Assembly (NCBI GenBank): GCA_945906975.1 | Contig: CAMDRY010000044.1 | Coordinates: 1 to 12,686 of the forward strand | DNA: 12,686 bases | Reading direction: 5' to 3' | DNA from: Bordetella parapertussis | Lineage (GTDB): Bacteria; Pseudomonadota; Gammaproteobacteria; Burkholderiales; SG8-39 | Notes under the pieces: model-generated | What the model saw: the letters and a program-made list of their open reading frames with translations, nothing else | Told to the model about the DNA's origin: nothing | The model's database searches: none | Made by a program: the position numbers and the translations under genes | In this document: piece by piece, positions 1-6,802 of the stretch | Layout of the letters: the number at the start of each line of letters is the position of its first letter | Position numbering within the stretch: the stretch's first letter is position 1

Positions 1-1
1 G

Positions 2-979
2 TTTCGATTGTTCGCCACCGCAAGCGCCGGCCTGGCACTGCTGGTGACTTTATTCGCCGCGCCCCTTGCGTTCGCCCAGGACTTCCCGTCAAGGCCGCTG
101 AAGATGATCGTACCCCAACCGCCGGGCGGCGGTTTCGACCTCACCGGCCGCGTCGTCGCGCAACGCCTGGCCGAGGTGCTGGGCCAGGCAGTGGTGGTCG
201 AAAACCGCACCGGGGCCGGCACCCTCGTCGGCACCGAAGCCGCCGCCAAGGCCCAGGCCGACGGCTATACGCTGCTTGTCGGCGGGTTCAGCAACATCGC
301 CGCCAACGTCGGCCTGTACAAGAAACTGCCCTACGACCCGCTGGTCGATTTCGTGCCCATCGGCATGGTGTCCAGCGTCGGCTACGTGCTGATTTCGCGC
401 AAAGACCTGCCGCAAACCTCACTCAAGGAGATCATCGACCATGCACGCGCCAATCCGGGCAAACTGACATACGGCTCGGGCGGGGTGGGCACCGGCCAGC
501 ATATCGCCGGCGCGGTACTGGGCGGGCTGACCGGCACCAGCATGCTGCACATCCCGTATCGTGGCGCGCAACAGGCATACCAGGATCTGCTGTCGGGCCG
601 GCTCGACATGATTTTCGACAATGCGTCCACCGCCAAAGCCTATGTCGATTCAGGACAGGTCAAGGCCTACGCCATCTCAACGGCAGCGCGCTGGTCCGGC
701 CTGCCGCAATTGCCCACAGTCAACGAGACCGGCATTGCCAAAATGGAACTTGAAGCGTGGTTTGGCATATTCACCCACGCAGCCACGCCGCAACCCGTCC
801 TCGATCGTCTGCGCAGCGCCATGACGCAGGTGATGAACACCCCCGAGGTGGCCAACGCCTTGGGGCGCACCGGCAACCGCATCCTCAAAATGCCGCCGGC
901 CGAAGCCGAGGCTTTCGTCAAACGAGAGGTGTTGACCTGGTCGGCGGAAATTCGCAAGGCTGGTATTTCAGCCGAGTAG
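2..979 (+). CDS. Bug/TctC-family tripartite tricarboxylate transporter substrate-binding protein (5' partial)
   Basis: This is a periplasmic solute-binding receptor of the Bug (TctC) family, which captures small carboxylates or similar ligands, sometimes for a TctAB-type transporter. The reading frame is open through the left edge, so the true start lies outside the window; the first in-frame start candidate inside is a TTG at position 8. The visible N-terminus is a signal peptide core of Ala/Leu residues ending AFA-QDFPSRP. Family hallmarks follow: KMIVPQPPGGGFD at the start of the mature protein, VVENRTGAGT, GSGGVGTGQH, and HIPYRGAQQAYQDLLSGR in the second half. About 320 residues are visible, close to full family length. 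The ligand cannot be read from sequence, and no TctA or TctB gene is in the window. It converges with the minus-strand operon with only 10 bases between stop codons, and nothing suggests a functional link to that operon. Confidence 0.93.
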   Translation, partial: FRLFATASAGLALLVTLFAAPLAFAQDFPSRPLKMIVPQPPGGGFDLTGRVVAQRLAEVLGQAVVVENRTGAGTLVGTEAAAKAQADGYTLLVGGFSNIAANVGLYKKLPYDPLVDFVPIGMVSSVGYVLISRKDLPQTSLKEIIDHARANPGKLTYGSGGVGTGQHIAGAVLGGLTGTSMLHIPYRGAQQAYQDLLSGRLDMIFDNASTAKAYVDSGQVKAYAISTAARWSGLPQLPTVNETGIAKMELEAWFGIFTHAATPQPVLDRLRSAMTQVMNTPEVANALGRTGNRILKMPPAEAEAFVKREVLTWSAEIRKAGISAE

Positions 980-989
980 CGCGACGGGT

Positions 990-1418
990 TTAACTGTTGG
1001 CCTGTCGCTTCAACCAGCGCATTAACGCGCCAAGCAAGGGCAGCTTTTCATACAACTCCTCGGCTGCGTCCCAGTAGTCGCGATGCAGGCTGATCCGGCC
1101 GTCTGCGGCCAACTCGAGTTGGCTTAGGCCCCGGATGCGCTGCGTTCGCACGCTGTCAAACGACTTCATCCTGAATAAAAAATCCCAGGCGACAATGACC
1201 CCGCCGGGTCGCTCCCAGCGACCCGTGATGACAAAACACGGTTCATGCAGCTTGTCGAACATGTGCAGGAAGATGCGCGCTATTTGCGCGTGGCCGCACA
1301 CGTCGTTGAACGGGTCCTTGAATCGCGCGTCCTCGGTGTAGTAGCGCGCAATCTCGCCCACCGATCCGCGCGTCAGCCCCTGGAACCAGGTTTCGATTTC
1401 TCCGATCGTGACACTCAT
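990..1418 (-). CDS. SnoaL/NTF2-like (nuclear transport factor 2 family) protein
   Basis: A 142-residue single-domain protein with the cone-shaped NTF2/SnoaL fold pattern. It has an N-terminal helix (IETWFQGLTRGSVGEIARYY), the typical YYTEDARFKDPFND segment early in the chain, and a C-terminal sheet ending in LHRDYWDAAEELYEKLPLLG. Proteins of this fold act as small-molecule isomerases, hydrolases or binding proteins, so the exact reaction is unknown. A relative of this type is commonly found with cfa, DUF1365 and SDR genes in RpoE/ChrR-type clusters, so a role on an oxidised or modified lipid is plausible but inferred. The ATG is preceded by a good purine-rich site (AGGGGTGG). It lies 55 bases downstream of the SDR gene and appears to be the last gene of the minus-strand operon. 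Confidence 0.85.
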   Translation of the reverse strand: MSVTIGEIETWFQGLTRGSVGEIARYYTEDARFKDPFNDVCGHAQIARIFLHMFDKLHEPCFVITGRWERPGGVIVAWDFLFRMKSFDSVRTQRIRGLSQLELAADGRISLHRDYWDAAEELYEKLPLLGALMRWLKRQANS

Positions 1419-1473
1419 CGCACCACCCCTTTAGCCACGTTTCCCATGGCCGTCCTCGACAGGGCCGCGTTGC

Positions 1474-2247
1474 TCACAGCCGCGTCCCCTTATGCACCAG
1501 CCAGAAATACCAGCGATACGGCAGCAGGCGCAATAATTTCACCAAGCGTGTGAAGCGCTTGGGAAAGTGTATTTCAAACTCGCCGCGCTCCAGGCCGGCG
1601 ACTATTTCATGCGCCGCCTGCGTCGCCGGAATAAGCGCCGGCATGGCGAATTCGTTTTTTGCCGTCAGCGGCGTTGCGACAAATCCCGGGCAGATCAGGT
1701 GCACACCCAGGCCCTTGTGCGCGAGGTCCAGATAAAGGGTTTCGGCAAGGTTGATCAACGCCGCCTTGGTCGCGCCATAAATGAGACTGGTGGGCAGGCC
1801 GGCATAGCCGGCGACACTGGCCACCACCGCCACCGCGCCGCTTTTTTGGGCCAGCATGTCGGGCAGCGCGGCAGCGAGGCCGTTAAGCACGCCCTTGAGG
1901 TTGGTGTCGATGAGTGTTTTTGCCTTGGCGAGATCCAGCTCCCATGCCCGCATCGACTCATGCGTACCGGCGTTAAAGATCGCAAGATCAACGCCGCCCC
2001 ACGCGGCGAGAATTTGCGCGTGCGCGGCGGCCAGTCCATCGGCGTCGGTAACGTCGGCCGGCAGCACCAGCGCATCGCCATGGCCCGCGACCAACGCATC
2101 AAGTGCGTCGCGGCTGCGCGAAGTAAGCGCCACGCGCGCGCCGCGCTCAAGCAGCAAGGTGGCGAGCGCCGCGCCGATGCCGCTGGAGGCGCCCACCAGC
2201 CAGACCCGGCGGCCCTTCCAGTCCTCAATGCGCCGATTCAGCGCCAC
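1474..2247 (-). CDS. SDR-family NAD(P)-dependent oxidoreductase
   Basis: A classical short-chain dehydrogenase/reductase of 257 residues. The cofactor-binding glycine motif GASSGIG is at residues 19-25 and the structural NAG at 92-94. The catalytic residues are Ser144, Tyr157 and Lys161 (YGATK). PGFVATPL at about 187-194 is the usual cofactor-side segment. A basic, aromatic C-terminal tail (about residues 228-257) extends past the core and could touch membrane. The substrate is unknown; its position in the cfa/FAD/DUF1365 gene set suggests a lipid-derived carbonyl or alcohol. The start is a GTG, chosen because no in-frame ATG lies before the Rossmann fold and because upstream sequence is a 7-bp tandem repeat and the end of the DUF3833 gene. 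The ribosome site is weak (A/G-rich), so translation may depend on readthrough from upstream genes. Confidence 0.93.
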   Translation of the reverse strand: MALNRRIEDWKGRRVWLVGASSGIGAALATLLLERGARVALTSRSRDALDALVAGHGDALVLPADVTDADGLAAAHAQILAAWGGVDLAIFNAGTHESMRAWELDLAKAKTLIDTNLKGVLNGLAAALPDMLAQKSGAVAVVASVAGYAGLPTSLIYGATKAALINLAETLYLDLAHKGLGVHLICPGFVATPLTAKNEFAMPALIPATQAAHEIVAGLERGEFEIHFPKRFTRLVKLLRLLPYRWYFWLVHKGTRL

Positions 2248-2260
2248 GGCTTTTTCTTTT

Positions 2261-2288
2261 CACCATTTACCATTCACCATTCACCACC
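2261..2288. repeat. 7-bp tandem repeat between the DUF3833 and SDR genes
   Basis: On the plus strand four consecutive 7-base units read CACCATT, TACCATT, CACCATT, CACCACC. On the coding (minus) strand the unit is AATGGTG/GGTGAAT-like, so it contains repeated GGTG and ATG triplets just upstream of the SDR start. It fills most of the 41-base gap. Copy-number change would alter the leader spacing of the SDR gene without changing any reading frame of the annotated genes. Confidence 0.7.
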
Positions 2289-2831
2289 TTAGGCCTTGCG
2301 TTTGCGAAAGCTGATGGTGATATCACCAAAACGAATGCCAAACTTGTTGATGGTCGAGCGATTGAGTAGTGTTTCATCATCAAGCAGAAACATCCAGTCA
2401 TCCACATCGACCTCGTAGCCGCCCTGCTCAGGCGGGAGTTTCAGCACATAGGCCCAGCGCAGGGTGTTGCCGGCCGCCTCACCGGCAGCCCTGCCGACAA
2501 CGTCCCCGGCACTGCCGCTGTAACGATCGCCGGTCTTGACGATATGCCAGACGCGCCTCTCCTTTTTCCCGTCGGACCAGTCGAAGCTCTCGTCAAGCAC
2601 GCCCTTGCTGTCGTCCCCCTTGCTGTCATCCCAACTGGCGACGATGACCACATGAAAGCGCCGCAACACCCGGCCCGAACGATCCTGCACCATGCCCCAA
2701 CCATCGACCGTACCGTTGAAATAGCGCTTGAGGTCGAGTTGCGGCTTTTCATTGCGATACACCTCCACGCCGGGCGTGGCGCACCCTGACAACAGCAACA
2801 AGGCGGCAAGGCCGGCCAACATAGTTCGCAT
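2289..2831 (-). CDS. DUF3833 family lipoprotein
   Basis: A 180-residue predicted lipoprotein. The N-terminus MRTMLAGLAALLLLSGC carries a lipobox (LSGC), with Cys17 as the lipidated residue. The body resembles the DUF3833 family: a YFNGTVDGWGMVQDRSGRVLRRF-type segment near residues 38-60, a KERRVWHIVKTGDRYSGSAGDVVG stretch in the middle, and a WMFLLDDETLLNRS segment near the end. The function of the family is unknown, but it recurs beside cfa, chalcone-isomerase-like and MFS genes. The ATG at 2831 is preferred over longer forms because it begins the signal peptide, has a GGAG site six bases upstream, and lies one base after the MFS stop. An in-frame 15-bp tandem duplication gives DDSKGDDSKG at about residues 69-78. 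Confidence 0.88.
   Translation of the reverse strand: MRTMLAGLAALLLLSGCATPGVEVYRNEKPQLDLKRYFNGTVDGWGMVQDRSGRVLRRFHVVIVASWDDSKGDDSKGVLDESFDWSDGKKERRVWHIVKTGDRYSGSAGDVVGRAAGEAAGNTLRWAYVLKLPPEQGGYEVDVDDWMFLLDDETLLNRSTINKFGIRFGDITISFRKRKA
2602..2631. repeat. 15-bp tandem duplication inside the DUF3833 gene
   Basis: Two adjacent 15-base units (2602-2616 and 2617-2631) differ at one position (g at 2613, a at 2628). They encode the doubled pentapeptide DDSKG-DDSKG. The duplication is in frame and sits in what looks like a surface loop between two conserved strands. Confidence 0.75.
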
Positions 2832-2832
2832 A

Positions 2833-4155
2833 TCAGGCTCCGGGTTTTGACATTGACAGGACAGACCAGCGCCACAGCGCCGCCATGGCGAGCAGTTTGA
2901 GCGCGCAGGGAATGAGGCAATAGGCCATCGACAAGGCCGCGGCGCCGCCGGGCGTCCCCGGCACATAGCCCAGTGCGGCCAGCAAGGGCAGGGAAATGCC
3001 CGCCGCCAGCGCCAGATTCAGTTTGGTGACGAGATTCCACAGACCAAAATAGGCGCCTACGCCAGGCGCACCGTCATCACCGCCAGGGACATGCTCATCC
3101 ATCGCATCGGCAAGCAACGAGGGCGGCAACGCCAGATCGGCACCCAGGGCCACACCGGACAGGACGCATACGATGGCAAAGGCAGGCACATCACCCGCGC
3201 CCAGGCCGTAAGCCCAGACAAAGGCGGCGACCGACAAGCCCATGCCGGCGAGCCAGGCGCGCTGTTTGCCGAAACGACGCGACACAAAAACCCACAGTGG
3301 CATGCCCAGCGCGCCGCTGATGAAATAGAGCGCGAGGAACCAGCCGCCTTGCTCGCCCAGTTGCAACACGTCAGCCATGAAAAACATCACCAGCGTGGCC
3401 GGAATAGCCGAGGCGATACCGTTGAGCACAAACACCACCAGCAATTTGCGAAACACCTTGTTCGACAACGGTCGCAGCAAAGCGCGGAACACGCCCTCTT
3501 GCGATGACTGTTGCGACGACCTTTGGCCGGGAAGAAACAAGGGCTCACTCGGTGAAAACAACAAGGTAAGCAGCGCACACACCAGCAGCAACAAAACAAA
3601 CACCAGTGCAAAGCGCGAAAGTTGCTCGGCGCCGCCCGCACCAAGCAGCGCAGGCAAGGCCGCTGCGGTGACGACGCCAAGCAGCGTGAACGTCTCCCGG
3701 CTGGCGGTGATGCGCGTGCGCTCATTGCGCTCAGCCGAGAGCTGCGCACCCCAGGCCTGGTAACTGATGGAAGCCATGGAAAAACCCAGATAGACGACCA
3801 CTAGACAGCCCAGCAGCCACCATCCCAGGGAGTGGGCAGAGAGCGCGGGCGGATTGAACAAGCCGAGCATACCGAGCGTCAGTAGCGGCAATGACATGGC
3901 AACAAAACGCTTGCGCCCCGGGGCGCGGTCGGACCAGTAACCCAGCAGTGGATCCTGCAAGGCATCGACCAGCCGGGCGAGCAGCAGGATCAAGCCGACG
4001 AGCGCAAGATTCAATCCGAGCTCATCGCCGTAAAATTTCGGCAGGTGTACATACAAGGGCAGGGCCGCCATGGCGAGGGGAAGGCCGAACAAGCCATAGG
4101 CGAACAAACGGCCTGTTGAAAGTGGCTTCATTAAACGCGCGGCGGAGCGCGTCAC
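2833..4155 (-). CDS. MFS transporter of the GPH (MelB-like) type
   Basis: A polytopic inner-membrane protein of about 440 residues with roughly twelve hydrophobic segments, starting at about residue 16. The first loop carries the GPH-type signature: R61, then D64-A-L-Q-D68-P69-L-L-G72 and SDR at 75-77, as in sugar/cation symporters. A second-half counterpart (LPPSLLADAMDEH) is also visible. The substrate is unknown; relatives recur in cfa/chalcone-isomerase-like clusters, so a lipid-related or osmolyte cargo is possible. The start is uncertain. The GTG at 4155 has a strong GGGGAG site eight bases upstream and lies two bases after the upstream stop. An ATG at 4131 would start eight residues later and better matches a typical MFS N-terminus, but has no clear ribosome site. 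The frame stays open further upstream, but that part overlaps the preceding gene. Confidence 0.88.
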   Translation of the reverse strand: MTRSAARLMKPLSTGRLFAYGLFGLPLAMAALPLYVHLPKFYGDELGLNLALVGLILLLARLVDALQDPLLGYWSDRAPGRKRFVAMSLPLLTLGMLGLFNPPALSAHSLGWWLLGCLVVVYLGFSMASISYQAWGAQLSAERNERTRITASRETFTLLGVVTAAALPALLGAGGAEQLSRFALVFVLLLLVCALLTLLFSPSEPLFLPGQRSSQQSSQEGVFRALLRPLSNKVFRKLLVVFVLNGIASAIPATLVMFFMADVLQLGEQGGWFLALYFISGALGMPLWVFVSRRFGKQRAWLAGMGLSVAAFVWAYGLGAGDVPAFAIVCVLSGVALGADLALPPSLLADAMDEHVPGGDDGAPGVGAYFGLWNLVTKLNLALAAGISLPLLAALGYVPGTPGGAAALSMAYCLIPCALKLLAMAALWRWSVLSMSKPGA

Positions 4156-4157
4156 GC

Positions 4158-4688
4158 TTAATTCTCCCCGATCAACGCGCGGCGTAAAGCCGGCTCGGTC
4201 GTGCGCGCATCCAGCCAGATGGCGAAAAAGGCGCGCGCGAACGCCGGGTCGCCGACTTCGCCGCTTGGTGCGCCGTTGAAATAAAAATGTGCTCCCCTGT
4301 CGGGGACATGCACCGCCACAAGTTCGTCTCCTGGCTTGACATCGGGCAACACCCGGCGCATCTGCTCGCCCCATTCAAGGTATTTTTCCTCCGAGCCATA
4401 GCCGATGCGCCGCCACTGGTTGATGCTCTCTTCAGCCAGCTTGGCCCCTTTAATGGTGCGCGCATAGCGCAGTCCCAGTGCAAATGGCGCCGCGGCATCA
4501 AAGCGCGCCCCGCCTATCCATAATTTCGCCTCGTAAATGAGCAAACCGAAATAACGAAAATTGCCGCCACCTGCCTCGCGCGCACCCGGCAACAGCGTCT
4601 GCGCCACAGCAGGCAGGGTCACCGCAAACGCGCCCTGTGCGAACAACAGGGCACAGGTCAACAGGAGCAGGCGTGGGTGGCGTCGCAT
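4158..4688 (-). CDS. Exported chalcone-isomerase-like protein
   Basis: A 176-residue protein with a clear Sec signal peptide (MRRHPRLLLLTCALLFAQGAFA) and a body of the bacterial chalcone-isomerase-like family. Recognisable parts are RYFGLLIYEAKLWIG near residues 45-59, an IKGAKLAEESINQW stretch, and the terminal FFAIWLDARTTEPALRRALIG. The family has the chalcone isomerase fold but is not expected to act on flavonoids. Plant relatives of this fold include fatty-acid-binding proteins, so a periplasmic lipid-binding role is a reasonable inference here. It lies eight bases after cfa and two bases before the MFS GTG start. No strong ribosome site precedes the ATG, which suggests translational coupling to cfa. 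Confidence 0.87.
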   Translation of the reverse strand: MRRHPRLLLLTCALLFAQGAFAVTLPAVAQTLLPGAREAGGGNFRYFGLLIYEAKLWIGGARFDAAAPFALGLRYARTIKGAKLAEESINQWRRIGYGSEEKYLEWGEQMRRVLPDVKPGDELVAVHVPDRGAHFYFNGAPSGEVGDPAFARAFFAIWLDARTTEPALRRALIGEN

Positions 4689-4696
4689 CCGCGTCG

Positions 4697-6031
4697 TTAA
4701 GTTGAGGCGGTCTTCGCCATTGCGGACTTCACCAGTTCAAATTGGTAAACATCCGTGGAGCCGCTGTCAAAGCCGGCTTCGCAATAGCAATAGTAGAACT
4801 CCCACATGCGGATAAAGCGCTCATCAAAACCCTGCTCGCGCACCGCCGGTAGAGCCGCCATGAACGCTGCGCGCCAGCGGCGAAGCGTTTCGGCGTAATC
4901 GCGGCCAAAGGCGTGGGCGCTTTCAACCTGCAGTCCTGCCGCGGCGGCCTCGGTGCGAAAGCGCGCCGGGGAGGGCAGCATGCCGCCGGGAAAAATATAT
5001 TGCTGGATGAAATCGGTCCCTTTGCTGTACCGCTCGAACAGCGAAGCCGAAATGGTGATGGTCTGGACGAGGGCGCGGCCGCCCGGGCGCAGCGAGCTTG
5101 CGAGGGCACGAAAATAATCCGGCCAGTAGCGTTCGCCCACGGCCTCAAACATTTCAATCGACACCACATGGTCGAATTGCCCGTCCAGGTCGCGATAATC
5201 CTGAAGGCGCAGATCAGCCTTGTCGGCAAGGCCGGCGCGCGCCAGCCGGTCGGTGGCGTAGGCCAGTTGTTCGTGCGACAGCGTAAGGCCGGTGACATGG
5301 CAGCCAAAGTCTCGCGCCGCCATTTCCGCAAAGCCGCCCCAACCGCAACCGATTTCAAGAATGCGCGCCCCGGGTTTCGGCGCCAGGCGCTCGAGGATGC
5401 GACGATACTTGGCCAACTGTGCCTGTTGCAGGGTCACCACGGCGCCGCCGGCATTGGCGCCAATACCGGCAACGTGATCGGCGGAAAACAGTGCGCTCGA
5501 ATAAGTCATCGAAGGGTCAAGCCACAGCTTGTAGAACGCATTGCCAAGGTCGTAGTGCGCGGCAATGTTGCGCCGGCTGCCGCTGCGTGTGTTGCTGTTG
5601 AACAGATGCTTGAGGCGGTAGAGCAGACCGCCCCAAAAACCGCCGTAGAGCGCCGCTTCAATGGCTTCGCGATTGCGCGTCAACAGCGTGAGCAGGACAG
5701 CCGGATCGGCACTGCTCCAGCTGCCGCGCAAATAAGCCTCGGCGAAGGCCGTGTCGCCGCCGGACATGGCATCGCCAAAAACGCGCCATTCATGCACCGC
5801 AAGCGTTGCGTGCGGCGCTCCGGCGCCGAACTCGAGGCTGCGCCCATCAGGCAGGGTCAGCGCAAGCGTTCCGTGCGCGATGCGCCGGAACAGGCCGAGC
5901 ACGGTGCGCGTGGCGAAAGGCAGCAGGCCGAACTCGAAATCCTGCATGGAAACCGCTGCCGACCGTGCGCCCGGGGAGCGCCCCACGCCGCTGTGGGTGG
6001 GATCGGAAATCGTGGCGACGGTACGGTTCAT
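4697..6031 (-). CDS. cfa: Cyclopropane-fatty-acyl-phospholipid synthase family methyltransferase (Cfa-like, possibly UfaM-like)
   Basis: A SAM-dependent methyltransferase acting on unsaturated chains of membrane phospholipids, 444 residues, somewhat longer than E. coli Cfa. The SAM-binding motif ILEIGCGWGG is at 224-233. The family segments LDPSMTYSSALF (171-182), SIEMFEAVG (291-299), YIFPGGMLPS (345-354) and the C-terminal YYCYCEAGFDSG are all present. By remembered alignment with E. coli Cfa, Glu239 and Tyr317 are kept (Glu296, Tyr379). Cys139 is Ser179, and His266 is Gln323. These are bicarbonate-site residues needed for cyclopropane formation, so the product may be a methylated chain as in the UfaM step of furan fatty acid synthesis. 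The start ATG overlaps the DUF1365 stop (ATGA) and has GAGGA nine bases upstream. The cfa symbol names the family, not a proven product. Confidence 0.93.
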   Translation of the reverse strand: MNRTVATISDPTHSGVGRSPGARSAAVSMQDFEFGLLPFATRTVLGLFRRIAHGTLALTLPDGRSLEFGAGAPHATLAVHEWRVFGDAMSGGDTAFAEAYLRGSWSSADPAVLLTLLTRNREAIEAALYGGFWGGLLYRLKHLFNSNTRSGSRRNIAAHYDLGNAFYKLWLDPSMTYSSALFSADHVAGIGANAGGAVVTLQQAQLAKYRRILERLAPKPGARILEIGCGWGGFAEMAARDFGCHVTGLTLSHEQLAYATDRLARAGLADKADLRLQDYRDLDGQFDHVVSIEMFEAVGERYWPDYFRALASSLRPGGRALVQTITISASLFERYSKGTDFIQQYIFPGGMLPSPARFRTEAAAAGLQVESAHAFGRDYAETLRRWRAAFMAALPAVREQGFDERFIRMWEFYYCYCEAGFDSGSTDVYQFELVKSAMAKTAST

Positions 6032-6801
6032 CGGCTTACATCCTCGGCAGGGGGAACAGGCTTGGAGAAAAACGGCACGCGCTTGGCCCAAAGGCGCAGC
6101 GCCTGCCAATAGATGCGCAGGACCATCAGCAGCGTCATCCACGGATAGGTAACAAATGCACGCGCGAGCGTGGCGGTGCCAAGCGCCACGCCACGGCCGG
6201 AAATGCTGGTGTGCAGCAGGTCGCCGTCCTCGTCCGCGTAGTCGATGCGCGCAAGCACCGCGCCCGCGGCAACACCCGCGGCAACATCATGAAAGTGGAA
6301 GCGGTAATCACCCTTGACGGCGCAAAACGGCGAGACATGAAAAACCTTGCGTGTGACGAAACCCGCACCGGGCGGGATCACCCCGCCGCCGGCCGCCGAA
6401 AGCAGGTAGTGATGGCGTTCGCCAAAGGTATTGTTGACCTCGCACAATATGGCGCGCAATGCGCCGGCGCAGTCGTGGCAGAACCAGAAACTCACCGGAC
6501 TGAAAACGTAACCGAGCACACGCGGAAAAGTCTGCAGCCAGACCTCGCCGTCTGCCTCTCCAATACCCTCACGCGCCAGCAGCGCGCGTATCCAGGCGAG
6601 CGGCGACGAACCGTCGCGCGCGCCATGATCGCGGAACATGAAACTGAACAGGTTCCAACGGTTGAGTCCGAACAAGGGGCCACGCAGGGACTCCGGATTG
6701 GATAGGGGCACGCGCAGGAAAAAAACCGGGTAAACGAAACGGTTTTCCGCCGGCCGAAGCCGCCTGTGCATCACTTGACCGAAAAAAAATTGCGCCCGCA
6801 T
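6028..6801 (-). CDS. DUF1365 domain-containing protein
   Basis: A 257-residue protein of the DUF1365 family, of unknown biochemical function, which is almost always found between an FAD-dependent amine-oxidase-like gene and a cfa gene, as here. Family motifs are visible: MHRRLRPAENRFVYPVFFLRV (11-31), LGYVFSPVSFWFCHD (96-110), EVNNTFGERHHYL (121-133) and KVFHVSPF (152-159). The conserved aromatic, His and Asn residues could form an active site or bind a lipid, but this is not shown. The ATG at 6801 lies one base after the FAD gene stop (TAG-C-ATG), pointing to translational coupling; a GTG nine codons upstream overlaps that gene and is less likely. Its TGA stop overlaps the cfa start by four bases. 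Confidence 0.92.
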   Translation of the reverse strand: MRAQFFFGQVMHRRLRPAENRFVYPVFFLRVPLSNPESLRGPLFGLNRWNLFSFMFRDHGARDGSSPLAWIRALLAREGIGEADGEVWLQTFPRVLGYVFSPVSFWFCHDCAGALRAILCEVNNTFGERHHYLLSAAGGGVIPPGAGFVTRKVFHVSPFCAVKGDYRFHFHDVAAGVAAGAVLARIDYADEDGDLLHTSISGRGVALGTATLARAFVTYPWMTLLMVLRIYWQALRLWAKRVPFFSKPVPPAEDVSR

Positions 6802-6802
6802 G

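Noticed and set aside
980..1010. Imperfect inverted repeat (GCGACGGG with CCTGTCGC) at the convergent gene ends, possible bidirectional terminator
   Set aside because: The stem has a G-T pair, a 12-base loop and no T-run on either strand, and it runs into the SnoaL coding end, so it cannot be called a terminator.
4913..6112. Long plus-strand open frame of 399 residues opposite cfa
   Set aside because: It is antisense to a gene with clear Cfa motifs, has the composition of a GC-rich shadow frame, and shows no family features.
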